A stretch of 64,000 nucleotides of DNA. Origin: CAVUWL01 sp963787415 (lineage in GTDB: Bacteria; Actinomycetota; Thermoleophilia; Solirubrobacterales; 70-9). The first letter of the stretch is position 1; every line of letters starts with the position of its first letter. Positions 54,708-62,622 of the stretch are shown here, in pieces. The stretch is from assembly GCA_963787415.1 (NCBI GenBank), contig CAWBCO010000002.1:682001-746000 (forward strand), read 5' to 3'. The notes under the pieces are model-generated. The model was not told the DNA's origin. It saw only the letters and a list, made by a program, of their open reading frames with translations, and searched no databases. Both the position numbers and the translations under genes were made by a program.

Positions 54708-54889
54708 CGATCCGAGGCGTCGACGCCCAGTCCCAGGTCGCCCGTACGTTTCGATGCAAATTTGAGTCCCATTTGAGTCCCACTTAAACTTGTCACAATC
54801 GTCTCAAGCACTCGGAAACCCCGCCGCAAAGCCATTTTCTAGAGGGGTGGACGACGGGACTTGAACCCGCGACCGCCTGGACCACAACC
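54708..54889. repeat. duplicated segment R2, copy 1
   Basis: About 182 nt shared with 59055-59237: CGATCCGAGGCGTCGAC...then tandem TTTGAGTCCCA / TTTGAGTCCCA words (about 54762-54782) reminiscent of integrase arm sites, ...and the tRNA-His fragment. Copy 2 follows R1 copy 2 without the 278-nt insert seen here. Confidence 0.75.
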
Positions 54890-54890
54890 C
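54843..54890 (-). pseudogene. tRNA-His(GTG) 3' half, left junction of integrated element
   Basis: Minus strand: GGTTGTGGTCC anticodon arm (GTG), T arm GCGGG-TTCAAGT-CCCGT (class GCGGGTTC), acceptor CGTCCACC. The left flank (TTTCTAGAGG) matches the left flank of the empty site at 59193; the right flank differs (CGAACACCGGG), so this is the left end of an insertion. Confidence 0.7.
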
Positions 54891-54959
54891 GAACACCGGG
54901 CGAAGGGCCCACGCTCTCAGGCACGAATCAGGCCGCTGAGATGCTCTGAAAGCGGCGCA

Positions 54960-55520
54960 AGTAGTTACCTTGGCTGCTACCTCGGGTGGATCGCTCGCCG
55001 GTGGAGAGCGACGGCGACCAGAGTACGGGACTCCGAAGTCAAGGCGATCGACCCGCAGCGTGCCGCTTGCCGATCGGGTCGGCGCCGAGCTGGATGGCCT
55101 CCACCGCGCCTCAGCCTTCCAGGGCGACGAGGACCTGGTGTTCGCGGCACCCGACGCTCGGCCACCCACTGGACCGCTCCAAGCTCTTAAAGCGCTTCAA
55201 GGCCGCGGTCAAGCGTGCCGAGGTCGGCCAGTTCAAGGAGGTGGTCAAGGACGGCAAGAAAGACCGGCGCCCGCTGACGCGCTTTCACGACCTGCGCCAC
55301 ACATTCGGCACCCGCATGGCAGCCGCCGGAGTCCCGATGCGAACCCTGCAGGAGTGGATGGGCCACCGTGACCTCAAGACGACCCTGATCTACGCCGACT
55401 ACGCCCGAGCGTGCACGAGGCCGCGTGGGTTAACCGGGCATTCCACGGCGACTCTGAGGATCAGGACAGTTTCACGTCACGCTTGACGCCGCCAGGACGA
55501 CCGAAACCGATCTCGGGGTA
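54960..55520 (+). pseudogene. tyrosine recombinase (integrase) C-terminal remnant
   Basis: Readable pieces: KSRRSTRSVPLADRVGAELDGLHR, LLKRFKAAVKRAEV, and the catalytic RxxH...H region FHDLRHTFGTRMAAAGVPMRTLQEWMGHRDLKTTLIYADY with the tyrosine nucleophile-containing end. Frame shifts occur near 55060, 55160 and 55410; the last continues as PSVHEAAWVNRAFHGD. The N-terminal DNA-binding domain is missing. It lies inside the tRNA-His-flanked element and probably made the insertion. Confidence 0.75.
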
Positions 55521-55964
55521 GAACAGACGAAAGAGTTCTTCGAACGAGGTTCCCTTCCCGCGCCTCTTTGGTTTTCCGCCTTCGAAGGACCAGACTAGAT
55601 GCCTGCCCTTCCGGTCGACACATCCAACGACTCCTTTGAAATTGTGGACTCTGCGGCCGTCGACAACCTCGGGACTCATCATCTCCATGGGCACATCGGT
55701 TGTGGCGTATCGGCCGTCCTCTGCGCCGAGAAAACCAACGCCAACATGCGCGTTTACGGAGACCTGACCATTTGCGATCAGAAACCACGGTGCTTTCGCG
55801 GAGGTGTTGCCTGAGTTTCGCACGGCGACAGCGACTGCCTCAGCTTGGCGGTCCTTCATCAGCTGGCCCTCCATCCGAGGCATGGGTCGCTGTCGCCACA
55901 GGGCGAGACCCGACAGCCCGAGGGCGAGCACCGTGGCCGCCGCATTGATGAAGTCGAACGCCAT
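55461..55964 (-). CDS. membrane-anchored hypothetical protein
   Basis: 167 residues from ATG 55964 (MAFDFINAAATVLALGLSGLALW), an N-terminal hydrophobic helix. The rest has VAVRNSGNTSAKAPWFLIANGQVSV, a CARDB- or Ig-like strand pattern, and VVGCVDRKGRHLVWSFEGG. Function unknown. It overlaps convergently the end of the integrase remnant, and is cargo of the tRNA-His element. Confidence 0.55.
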   Translation of the reverse strand: MAFDFINAAATVLALGLSGLALWRQRPMPRMEGQLMKDRQAEAVAVAVRNSGNTSAKAPWFLIANGQVSVNAHVGVGFLGAEDGRYATTDVPMEMMSPEVVDGRRVHNFKGVVGCVDRKGRHLVWSFEGGKPKRRGKGTSFEELFRLFYPEIGFGRPGGVKRDVKLS

Positions 55965-56102
55965 CAGCCGATGGTCCCAGCCCCTGCGGACACCGTGAGC
56001 GCAGCGGCGATTGCACACTTTGCTACCTCTGGGTTAGCTTGTGCCTCTCCTCTGCTACTCCCCACGTGTGACGGATCCCCGTACTAGCAGGGGATTCGTC
56101 AA

Positions 56103-56147
56103 GGGTGGACGACGGGACTCGAACCCGCGACTGCCTGGACCACAACC
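56103..56147 (-). pseudogene. tRNA-His(GTG) 3' half, right junction of integrated element
   Basis: Same 45-nt core as at 54843-54890 (two substitutions). Its right flank AAGAGCGACCCC matches the right flank of the empty site at 59193-59239, while its left flank does not. With 54843-54890 it forms direct repeats around 1.2 kb. Confidence 0.7.
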
Positions 56148-56228
56148 AAGAGCGACCCCCTCGGAAGCGACCCCTCGGGGAACACCGGGGAAACGAAACC
56201 GTCAAGAGCTGACCCTGGATGACCTTCA

Positions 56229-56271
56229 GGTAGCCCGACAGGATTCAAACCTGTGACCTTCGGTTTCGTAG
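56229..56271 (-). pseudogene. tRNA-Arg(ACG)-like 3' half, copy 1
   Basis: Minus strand: CTACGAA loop with ACG, then ACCGAAGGTC, T arm ACAGG-TTTGAAT-CCTGT, acceptor CGGGCTA. The 5' anticodon stem needed to pair (TCGGT) is replaced by CCCAA; no D arm follows. Repeated at 59315-59357 within R3. Confidence 0.6.
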
Positions 56272-56362
56272 TTGGGCTCAGTTGATGCTCGGGCCCAATC
56301 TAGAGCGAATGTGCTCGCCAGGCGTTAGAACTCTAGGTGAGCCGGGACCGTGAATCCCATAT

Positions 56363-56395
56363 GGCTCGTGCGGGTGCAAGTCCCGCCGGGGGCAC
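56363..56395 (+). pseudogene. tRNA 3'-end-like fragment (class II style)
   Basis: Plus strand: TGGCTCGT variable-type stretch, T arm GCGGG-TGCAAGT-CCCGC, acceptor CGGGGGCA. No 5' half is visible upstream. Weakest of the tRNA fragments. Confidence 0.4.
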
Positions 56396-56432
56396 TTTTC
56401 AAGAGTTTAAGACTATAAACGGCACCTTTCAA

Positions 56433-56459
56433 GGAGCGACCCGCTCCGGTGGGTCGTTC
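56433..56459 (-). terminator. terminator-like hairpin after the 38-aa gene
   Basis: GAGCGACCC and GGGTCGTTC form a 9-bp stem with one G-U, loop GCTCCGGT. It lies 50-80 nt past the stop of the small minus-strand gene. Confidence 0.45.
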
Positions 56460-56510
56460 TGCTCTCAGGCTTTTCTGACCTCGGCGATCACGGCCTTGGT
56501 TCTTGGCCTT

Positions 56511-56627
56511 CTAATGCCCTATCGCGTTCTTCTGCTTCCCCGAATTCCCTAACAACTTCTCCAGCAGACTTTTCTTTATTTGTTTCTTTCCGAAAAGTAT
56601 AAGGGCGGCCAGAAGGTGGCGTTTCAT
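56511..56627 (-). CDS. 38-aa Lys-rich hydrophobic peptide
   Basis: ATG 56627 preceded by AAAGGAGCAACGAC, a near-ideal ribosome site. The peptide starts MKRHLLAALILFGKKQIKKSLL and ends SGKQKNAIGH: a hydrophobic N-terminus and an amphipathic lysine-rich helix with net charge about +8. Base composition is AT-rich relative to its neighbours. A hairpin follows. It could be a type I toxin, a bacteriocin-like peptide or a small membrane regulator; none is proven. Confidence 0.55.
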   Translation of the reverse strand: MKRHLLAALILFGKKQIKKSLLEKLLGNSGKQKNAIGH

Positions 56628-56710
56628 GTCGTTGCTCCTTTTCAGGGCGGCGACACGCACGCGCTATGCGAGTGAGGGTCGGGCGCCTGTTCGCGAGACG
56701 GATGGACTCC

Positions 56711-56941
56711 TCACGACCAGGTGTTCGGGCTTGGGATCGTCCTCCCAGATTCTTCGAGGCCGCCGCCGAGCGGTGGCACGTTGTAGCTCGTCGACGCGGT
56801 GCCCTTGTAATCGGCTGAGATCGTCGTGCCTTCGCTCACTTCAGCCCGCGCCGGCCCGGCGGCGAGTAACAGGTAGGCGAACCAAACGCCCAAGCAGGCG
56901 GCACAAACACTGCGGACTCGAACATCGCCAGCCCCGTCCAT
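56711..56941 (-). CDS. small secreted hypothetical protein
   Basis: 76 residues: MDGAGDVRVRSVCAACLGVWFAYLLLAAGPARAEVSEG, a signal peptide cut after ARA, then a short mature part TTISADYKGTASTSYNVPP. It lies 83 nt upstream of the 38-aa gene, same strand. No family recognised. Confidence 0.45.
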   Translation of the reverse strand: MDGAGDVRVRSVCAACLGVWFAYLLLAAGPARAEVSEGTTISADYKGTASTSYNVPPLGGGLEESGRTIPSPNTWS

Positions 56942-57271
56942 CGCGCCATGCTATCTCCACCCTGGCTCAGGCGTTACGGTCTGGCTAGTCATCCGCCGCT
57001 GGCTGGTGCTCATCGGCCGTTCGATTCGCACCGAGCGAGACGCAGCGTGAGGGCCGGCAAATAGCGACCCGATAGCGGGAGCTTCTCGTAATAGCCACGG
57101 GGTAGATGTTCGGCCCTCGATCCCGAAGGGCCACCTGCGTCACTCCGGAGCTCGCATCTGCGTCACACTTGCGTCACGGATGACCGCGAACCGCCCCGCA
57201 CCGCCGCCCCGCGGGCCCGATGCGGGGCGCTGTGGCGGGGCTATTCGTGCCTATTCGCGAATTTTGTGGGA
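56942..57271. other. intergenic with tandem arm-like words, no gene seen
   Basis: Contains CATCTGCGTCACACTTGCGTCACGG (about 57145-57180), two GCGTCAC words in tandem, and a GC-rich hairpin CCGCCCCGCGGGCCCGATGCGGGGCGC. Tandem words just beyond the 3' end of a tRNA fragment resemble integrase arm sites. Confidence 0.35.
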
Positions 57272-57313
57272 TGGGGGAGGCAGGATTCGAACCTGCGCTC
57301 AACGGACTATGAG
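57272..57313 (-). pseudogene. tRNA 3' half, Met/Ile2(CAT)-like
   Basis: Minus strand: CTCATAG loop with CAT, TCCGTTGAGC, T arm GCAGG-TTCGAAT-CCTGC, acceptor CTCCCCC and discriminator A. No matching 5' half. The flanking T-arm is perfect. Confidence 0.6.
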
Positions 57314-57577
57314 ATAGGCACGACAACCTTTGAATGAGGGGAGTGAAACGTCGGCTGGACAATCCGGCACTCGCCCAAAGATAAACGCCCCTGTTTACAG
57401 TCGCCGAAGCACTCCGGAATGTGCCCCGGGGGGAACGTGGGGGGAACGACGGGGGTTAAAAACAGCCTTTTTCTGACCTCTGCTGACCCGTACTGACCTT
57501 CTCGCGCAGGGCGGCCGAAGGACCATCAATCCCGCTTCCAACGCGGGATTGGGGCTCCTCAAGCCAAATGCAGCGGA

Positions 57578-57626
57578 CGGGGCAGCCAGGACTCGAACCT
57601 GGAATCGCCGGTTTTGGAGACCGGTG
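57578..57626 (-). pseudogene. tRNA-Trp(CCA) 3' half, copy 2
   Basis: As at 52953-53001, with the more usual CTCCAAA loop. Just before it (57420-57470) are GGGGGGAACGTGGGGGGAACGACGGGGG tandem words and AAAACAGCCTTTTT, again arm-like. Confidence 0.7.
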
Positions 57627-57861
57627 CCCTTTAGAAGATCGTGGAGTCGTCCAGCCCTTGGGGGCTGTAGGTCGACGCGCGGCTGCCTTGGAGCTCAGGC
57701 GCCAAGGAAATTGGTACCCGCTCCAGATCCCGCTCCCATCCTCGAGCGCCGAGCGCGTCAGCTCAGCGCGATTAACTCGCCCCTTCTTCGCCCGGCTCTC
57801 ACGCCTGCACCATTGCGGCGGGTGACCAGGTGGCCGGAGCGCGGCGCAAATCGGGCCGCAA

Positions 57862-58437
57862 TCAGCTTGCCTTGCCGTTTAGCGTTCTATCGATGACTAG
57901 GGGTGGAGTGTGGTCTCCCCGAGCGATCATTATCTCATCCCATTCGATTCGCTCATCATGAGCGAAGGCCAGCGGCCTACCGACACCGCTCAGGGCTTGG
58001 TAGGGCCTACGGATGCCCGCCACTCGCAGGAGAAAAGGCTCACGAAGCCCCTCGGCCATTTCGAAGCACTCCAGGTCGAACTGCACCCCGCGCCCCTCGT
58101 CGCCAACCGGGATGGTAACGGCACTTGAAATTCCTTGTGTGACTTCTGGGACGGCCAAAGATCGATCGGTTTCAGGGTCGAGCTCGCCCAGCTCCGAAAG
58201 GAAGTCATCTATCTCCTCCGCTGCACGCTGCTTGTCCTCATCGGTCTGCAGAACGCGCATCGTCAGCTCCCCGACGGTCCCGCGGAATAGCGCCAGTCGC
58301 ACGCGGGGACCCGTTTGGCGCCCCTCAGCGTCGTCCGGGTCAGCCACGCGATAGATGCCAACCGAGATCGAGGTGCCTTGCAGATCTGCGAGTGCGTCGA
58401 GCACGTCCCCGAACGCCATGCCGGGCGAGGTCTCCAT
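57862..58437 (-). CDS. hypothetical protein, duplicated gene copy 2
   Basis: 191 residues, METSPGMAFGDVLDALADLQG, differing from copy 1 (53237-53812) at a few positions such as GELDPETDRSLAVPEV and a METSPG N-terminus. Intact; function unknown. Confidence 0.6.
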   Translation of the reverse strand: METSPGMAFGDVLDALADLQGTSISVGIYRVADPDDAEGRQTGPRVRLALFRGTVGELTMRVLQTDEDKQRAAEEIDDFLSELGELDPETDRSLAVPEVTQGISSAVTIPVGDEGRGVQFDLECFEMAEGLREPFLLRVAGIRRPYQALSGVGRPLAFAHDERIEWDEIMIARGDHTPPLVIDRTLNGKAS

Positions 58438-58553
58438 TTAGCTCCCCTGCTCGCCATCGTGGATCATAGGGTTCTGATCATCCATAGGAGCTCACTCTTC
58501 TGTGGTCAGGCCCCTCGAAGCATCGGGCAGTGTACGAAGCACGCCACTGATGG

Positions 58554-58982
58554 TCACAGGTGCCGCTCGGTTTCCTCGTCGGCATTGCCGCCGTAGTAGC
58601 GGTCGAGCACCTCCCCGAAGAGTGGCTCGTCCGGTGCGGAGCGAGCGAAGAGGGTCATTGAGGAACACAGCTTGACCGCATCGACGTCGCCGAGAATCTC
58701 GCGCGCCGATCTTCCCCTGAGGCCAAGAAGCGCACCGGCGCAGTCGAGCAGGCGCGGACCGAGGACGGCGTGATCGAGGAAGGCCTTTGCCTCATCAATC
58801 GACGTGATGGCATAGGTCTGTGCGATCGGGCTGCGGCCGAGGCCGGCGATCTGGGGGAAGACGAACCACATCCAGTGGCTCTTCTTCCGCCCGGCCCGAA
58901 GCTCGGTCAGCGCGCGCTCGTAGGCGCTCGCATGGTCCTGGGCGTCGACGAAGCGCCCGAGCCGGTAGGGATCAGCAGCCAT
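58554..58982 (-). CDS. DUF1810 family protein, copy 2
   Basis: 142 residues from ATG 58982, almost identical to 53929-54357 (changes include RGRSAREI and KLCSSMTLFARSAPDEP). Both copies have the FPQIAGLG block and are uninterrupted. Function unknown. Confidence 0.85.
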   Translation of the reverse strand: MAADPYRLGRFVDAQDHASAYERALTELRAGRKKSHWMWFVFPQIAGLGRSPIAQTYAITSIDEAKAFLDHAVLGPRLLDCAGALLGLRGRSAREILGDVDAVKLCSSMTLFARSAPDEPLFGEVLDRYYGGNADEETERHL

Positions 58983-59192
58983 TGGTGGAGCGTACGGAGT
59001 GAATAGCCGCGCGGTCACAGGCGGCCAGTCGATGCGACGTCGCCTCACTTCAAACGATCCGAGGCGTCGACACCCTGTCCCAGGTCAGCCCGTACGTTTT
59101 CGATGCAAATTTGAGTCCCATTTGAGTCCCACTTAAACTTGTCACAATCGTCTCAAGCACTCGGAAACCCCGCCGCAAAGCCATTTCCTAGA

Positions 59193-59239
59193 GGGGTGGA
59201 CGACGGGACTCGAACCCGCGACCGCCTGGACCACAACCA
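59193..59239 (-). pseudogene. tRNA-His(GTG) 3' half, empty-site version
   Basis: Same core as the two junction copies, with left flank as at 54843 (TTCCTAGAGG) and right flank as at 56103 (AAGAGCGACCCCCTCGG). It is the unoccupied counterpart of the element at 54843-56147. Even here no tRNA 5' half is present. Confidence 0.7.
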
Positions 59240-59314
59240 AGAGCGACCCCCTCGGAAGCGACCCCTCGGGGAACACCGGGGAAACGAAACCGTCAAGAGC
59301 TGACCCTACCTTCA

Positions 59315-59357
59315 GGTAGCCCGACAGGATTCAAACCTGTGACCTTCGGTTTCGTAG
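59315..59357 (-). pseudogene. tRNA-Arg(ACG)-like 3' half, copy 2
   Basis: Identical core to 56229-56271; part of R3. Confidence 0.6.
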
Positions 59358-59410
59358 TTGGGCTCAGTTGATGCTCAGGCCCAATCTAGAGCGAATGTGC
59401 TCGCCAGGCG

Positions 59411-59738
59411 ATTGAGATGTAGCGGCCAGCCGTCGTAAAGAAGGGCAGCCGCGCCCGGGAGTAGATCAGCCATTGGGATAGCGGTCATTGAAGCCGTAGG
59501 CGTAACGGCTATTGAAATCGCGAGCTTTATTCAAGATTGATGGAATCAACGTTAATAAGAGCATTGACTACCACGCGGTAATAACGCGGGCAATAGCAAC
59601 GGCGCGGTATCGGTGGCGGTAATTCAAAAAGAATCGTGAATTCTTTCGATAAAGGGTCCAATTAGGAGCCGCTAGACGATCAGGCTGAAATTGACGCTAA
59701 AGAAGCAGCCCTGAATTGCAGCCCGAGATTCCTAGCGT
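59411..59738. other. AT-rich region upstream of the Fic gene, no gene seen
   Basis: About 330 nt distinctly richer in A and T than the window, with words such as ATTCAAAAAGAATCGTGAATTCTTT (an imperfect palindrome near 59622-59648), ACGTTAATAAG and CGGTAATAACG. Foreign origin or a regulatory region is likely. Confidence 0.45.
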
Positions 59739-59767
59739 TATTAACGTAACTGCCTGATTGCTATATT
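59739..59767 (+). promoter_or_regulatory. promoter of a leaderless Fic transcript
   Basis: TTATTA (59739-59744), 17-nt spacer, TATATT (59762-59767). The ATG at 59774 is seven positions past the -10 box, so transcription would start at the A of the start codon. No ribosome site precedes the ATG. Leaderless mRNAs are common in actinobacteria. Confidence 0.6.
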
Positions 59768-59773
59768 AGCGCT

Positions 59774-60985
59774 ATGGTAGCCAGAACTTTCGAGAAAGGT
59801 CGCGCGGGGCTCTTTGTGCCCCAAGGGAAGGGCTATTCGGCCTTTGTCCCGAACCCTCTTCCCCCTAACCCCCCGATCGAGCTCGAAGCGGATCTTCTCG
59901 GCCTGCTCGAGCAGGCCGGCACCGAGCTGGGGCGCCTGGACGGGATCGCGCGAGTGATCCCAGACCCGGATTTCTTCGTCAGCATGTACGTGCGCCGCGA
60001 GGCGGTCCTGAGCTCCCAGATCGAGGGGACCCAGAGCACCCTCGAAGATCTCCTCGAGCGCGAGATCGGAGAGGGACCAGACGACGAGCGATCCGACGTC
60101 GGGGACATTGTCAACTACGTCGCGGCGATGAACTTCGGCCTCAAGCGGCTCGACGATCTACCGGTCTCCCTACGACTGATCCGCGAGATCCACGGCGAGC
60201 TGCTCCGCGACGGGCGCGGCTCCCGTGCGACCCCCGGGAAGTTCCGCACGATCCAAAACTGGATCGGACCCGAGGGAGCGAGGATCGAGCAGGCGACCTT
60301 CGTCCCGCCACCGGTTCCCGAGATGAAGGAGGCCCTTGCATCTTTGGAGACCTTCCTGCATGAAGAGAGCCGCTACTCGACCCTGATCGAAGTCGGCCTC
60401 GCCCACGCCCAATTCGAGACGATCCATCCCTTCCTCGACGGCAACGGCAGGGTCGGCAGGCTCCTGAACACCTTCCTCCTGGTTCAACGCGGTGTGCTGC
60501 GCCAGCCGCTGCTCTACCTGAGCTACTACTTCAAACTGCACCGCACCGAATACTACGACCGCCTGATGGCAGTCCGCATCAAAGGCGACTGGGAGGGATG
60601 GCTGCTCTTCTTCCTCCGCGGTGTTGTCCAAACCGCGCGAGAAGCGACCCAGACAGCGGAGCAGATCTTCGAGCTCCGCGAGCGCCATCGCAAGATGATC
60701 ATCGAGCGGGGGCTCGGCGATAACGCGCTACTCCTTCTCTCTGAACTCTTCCAGCGCCCGCTCCTGAACATCAATCTCGCTGCCGAGATCCTCGGCACGA
60801 CCTACCCGACGGCAAGCCGGCTGATCTCGGGCCTCGAAGAGCTCGAGATCCTCACGGAGGTAACTGGCCGCAAACGCTCGCGCATCTATCGCTACGAGCC
60901 CTACGTCAGCCTCTTTGACGATCCCGCCAAGCCGGTCGTGGACGAAAGCGAGCCGATCGAGGTCACCGAGGCAGAAACTTCCTAG
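59774..60985 (+). CDS. Fic family protein (AMP-transferase type)
   Basis: 403 residues. Fic motif HPFLDGNGRVGR at 218-229 with catalytic His218. An N-terminal inhibitory helix SSQIEG (80-85; S/T-x3-E-G/N) identifies the class II self-inhibited form. A C-terminal winged helix (LLNINLAAEILGTTYPTASRLISGLEELEILTE) is followed by RKRSRIYRYEPY. Fic enzymes transfer AMP to hydroxyl side chains of target proteins. Length and order are typical of Fic/DOC-DUF4172-like proteins with a DNA-binding tail. The gene stands alone with a leaderless promoter and may autoregulate. Confidence 0.88.
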   Translation: MVARTFEKGRAGLFVPQGKGYSAFVPNPLPPNPPIELEADLLGLLEQAGTELGRLDGIARVIPDPDFFVSMYVRREAVLSSQIEGTQSTLEDLLEREIGEGPDDERSDVGDIVNYVAAMNFGLKRLDDLPVSLRLIREIHGELLRDGRGSRATPGKFRTIQNWIGPEGARIEQATFVPPPVPEMKEALASLETFLHEESRYSTLIEVGLAHAQFETIHPFLDGNGRVGRLLNTFLLVQRGVLRQPLLYLSYYFKLHRTEYYDRLMAVRIKGDWEGWLLFFLRGVVQTAREATQTAEQIFELRERHRKMIIERGLGDNALLLLSELFQRPLLNINLAAEILGTTYPTASRLISGLEELEILTEVTGRKRSRIYRYEPYVSLFDDPAKPVVDESEPIEVTEAETS

Positions 60986-61105
60986 GCACTCGCAGGCGAT
61001 AGCTCGACGCCGGCTATATGCGAGATGCGTGGAAATGGCGGTCCGCTTGAAGACGACGCCGGCATGAAGCTCCTCTACCGGCCGATCCAGGAACGCCCAG
61101 CGCGT

Positions 61106-62158
61106 CTAGATCTCGCTGCGACGGATGATCTGCTTGAGCCTGAACCGCCAGTTGCTGATTGTGTCGCTCAGATCCAGCCAGCGTTCGTACAGCCATTGCC
61201 GCTCGGGCTCCTCTAAAAAATCAACTCCCAGGATCGCCATCAACTCGTCTTCCAATCGGAGCTTCCCATCCTTCTGGCCTAAGACTTCACTGAAGCGAAT
61301 CATGCATTCCCACCAGGTCGCCTCAAGGTTTGTCACGGGAGCCATCCCGATTGCATCGTGAGCCAGATACACCTGCTGGGTAAAGAGCCAAGACGCGTGC
61401 CAGGAGACGATGAGCATCGGGTCTGGCGACTTCTCGGTCTCGCCTTTGACCGTGGGCGTGAATGGCAGACCCACTGTGGTGTGGTGGATGCACTGGTTCA
61501 GCCACTTGTAGGTGACTTTGTCGAACATTCGGAGCAGGGCATTCTCGCCACCTGCGAAACGCGGGTGGAACATCTTCCGTTCCGCCGCCGCGTCCTCAAG
61601 CGTGTTGACGAGCTTTCGTATCCCAACCGGTGGGCCCTTTCCGCGGCCATGCCTGCCGGGGTCCCACCAGTCCCGCTGAGCCTCTCTTCCAAACTCATCA
61701 CGAAGCGCTTTCTCCCGACCGCTTACGTCATCGGCAACCGTGAGCGGCGGCCCCATGGCGGCCCCCCCGGTAGCGTCCCGGATGCGCTCCTTGTACAGAG
61801 CGATCGCCTCGCGCTGCCGTAGAAATCGGTCAACAAGCCAGTCGTGGTCGTCTTTGTTGTAGAGCAGCCAATGACCAACAATCATGTCCTCGAACAAGGT
61901 CCGACACAACATCGCTGCTTGCACCGCGAGACCGGCCCGCAGGAGCTTGCAAATGCCATCGAAGGTCCGACCTGACCTGGCGACGGTCCCGAAGATGAGA
62001 GCGCCGAAGTCGGTCTCCCAGGTGTAGACGGCTCTCTTCGTGAATACGAGCAGCTCCTCCATCGATTCGATCAGCTGATCGCGGGTTACACCGTTGCCAA
62101 GTTCTTCAGCGAGGTAGGCACTCGCTTTGTTCTCGTCCCTTTCGACGAACCCGTCCAT
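61106..62158 (-). CDS. DUF5677-like hypothetical protein
   Basis: 350 residues. Helical protein with VARSGRTFDGICKLLRAGLAVQAAMLCRTLFEDMIVGHWLL, a pattern of DUF5677-type proteins (R-A..A..L.R..fE), then DRFLRQREAIALYKERI, YKWLNQCIHHTTVGLPF and HASWLFTQQVYLAHDAIG. Function unknown; related proteins occur in accessory and defence regions. Convergent with the Fic gene, 120 nt apart. Confidence 0.6.
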   Translation of the reverse strand: MDGFVERDENKASAYLAEELGNGVTRDQLIESMEELLVFTKRAVYTWETDFGALIFGTVARSGRTFDGICKLLRAGLAVQAAMLCRTLFEDMIVGHWLLYNKDDHDWLVDRFLRQREAIALYKERIRDATGGAAMGPPLTVADDVSGREKALRDEFGREAQRDWWDPGRHGRGKGPPVGIRKLVNTLEDAAAERKMFHPRFAGGENALLRMFDKVTYKWLNQCIHHTTVGLPFTPTVKGETEKSPDPMLIVSWHASWLFTQQVYLAHDAIGMAPVTNLEATWWECMIRFSEVLGQKDGKLRLEDELMAILGVDFLEEPERQWLYERWLDLSDTISNWRFRLKQIIRRSEI

Positions 62159-62622
62159 CGTGGTTCGACATCCTGAGCGTGCTCACGGACGATTAGGGTG
62201 AACGGTGCTTGCGCTGGTGCCAAAGCGGTTGCTTCTGGGTCTCGCCCCCAGCTCCCGGCGGCGTCAAGCAGCGCGGGCCGCCTCGGCGTCGTCCTCGCTA
62301 TCAAAGAAACCGATGAGCCCCCAGGATGCGCCGATTCCCAGCACGCTAGATCACTGGCTCTCGCCCGAGTGCTGGGCCAGCTTCACGCTCAGGCCGCAGA
62401 CCAAGACGCCGCTGTCAGGAATTTCATTGGGCAGCGGATCGTTCTCGCTGCCCAAACGGAGCTGAACCGTGCCTGAGCGATACGGATTTCCCAAAGGCCC
62501 ACAGCGGTGGTTTTCGGCTCTAAATAGCCGAAAAACGCATCTCAAACCCGATGACTACAAAACAGGTTCTCTGCCGGGAGAACTAGCCGGGGTGACCAGA
62601 CCCCGCCGTATACTCGGCGGCA
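62159..62622. other. intergenic with short open minus-strand frames
   Basis: A minus-strand frame near 62350-62475 reads VQLRLGSENDPLPNEIPDSG and the next one MLGIGASWGLIGFFDSEDD; they could be pieces of a small gene broken by an indel. Not strong enough to call. Confidence 0.3.

Larger units (their letters stand above)
57578..59410. repeat. compact duplicate R1-R2-R3, copy 2
   Basis: R1 (57578-59053), R2 (59055-59237) and R3 (59194-59410) are contiguous here, while in copy 1 they are R1 52953-54429, R2 54708-54889 and R3 56103-56324, separated by unique inserts of 278 nt and about 1.2 kb. This copy therefore shows the state before those insertions, or after their loss. Confidence 0.8.

Noticed and set aside
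52953..59357. intact tRNA genes
   Set aside because: T arms and acceptor 3' strands are clear but no 5' halves could be found for any of them.
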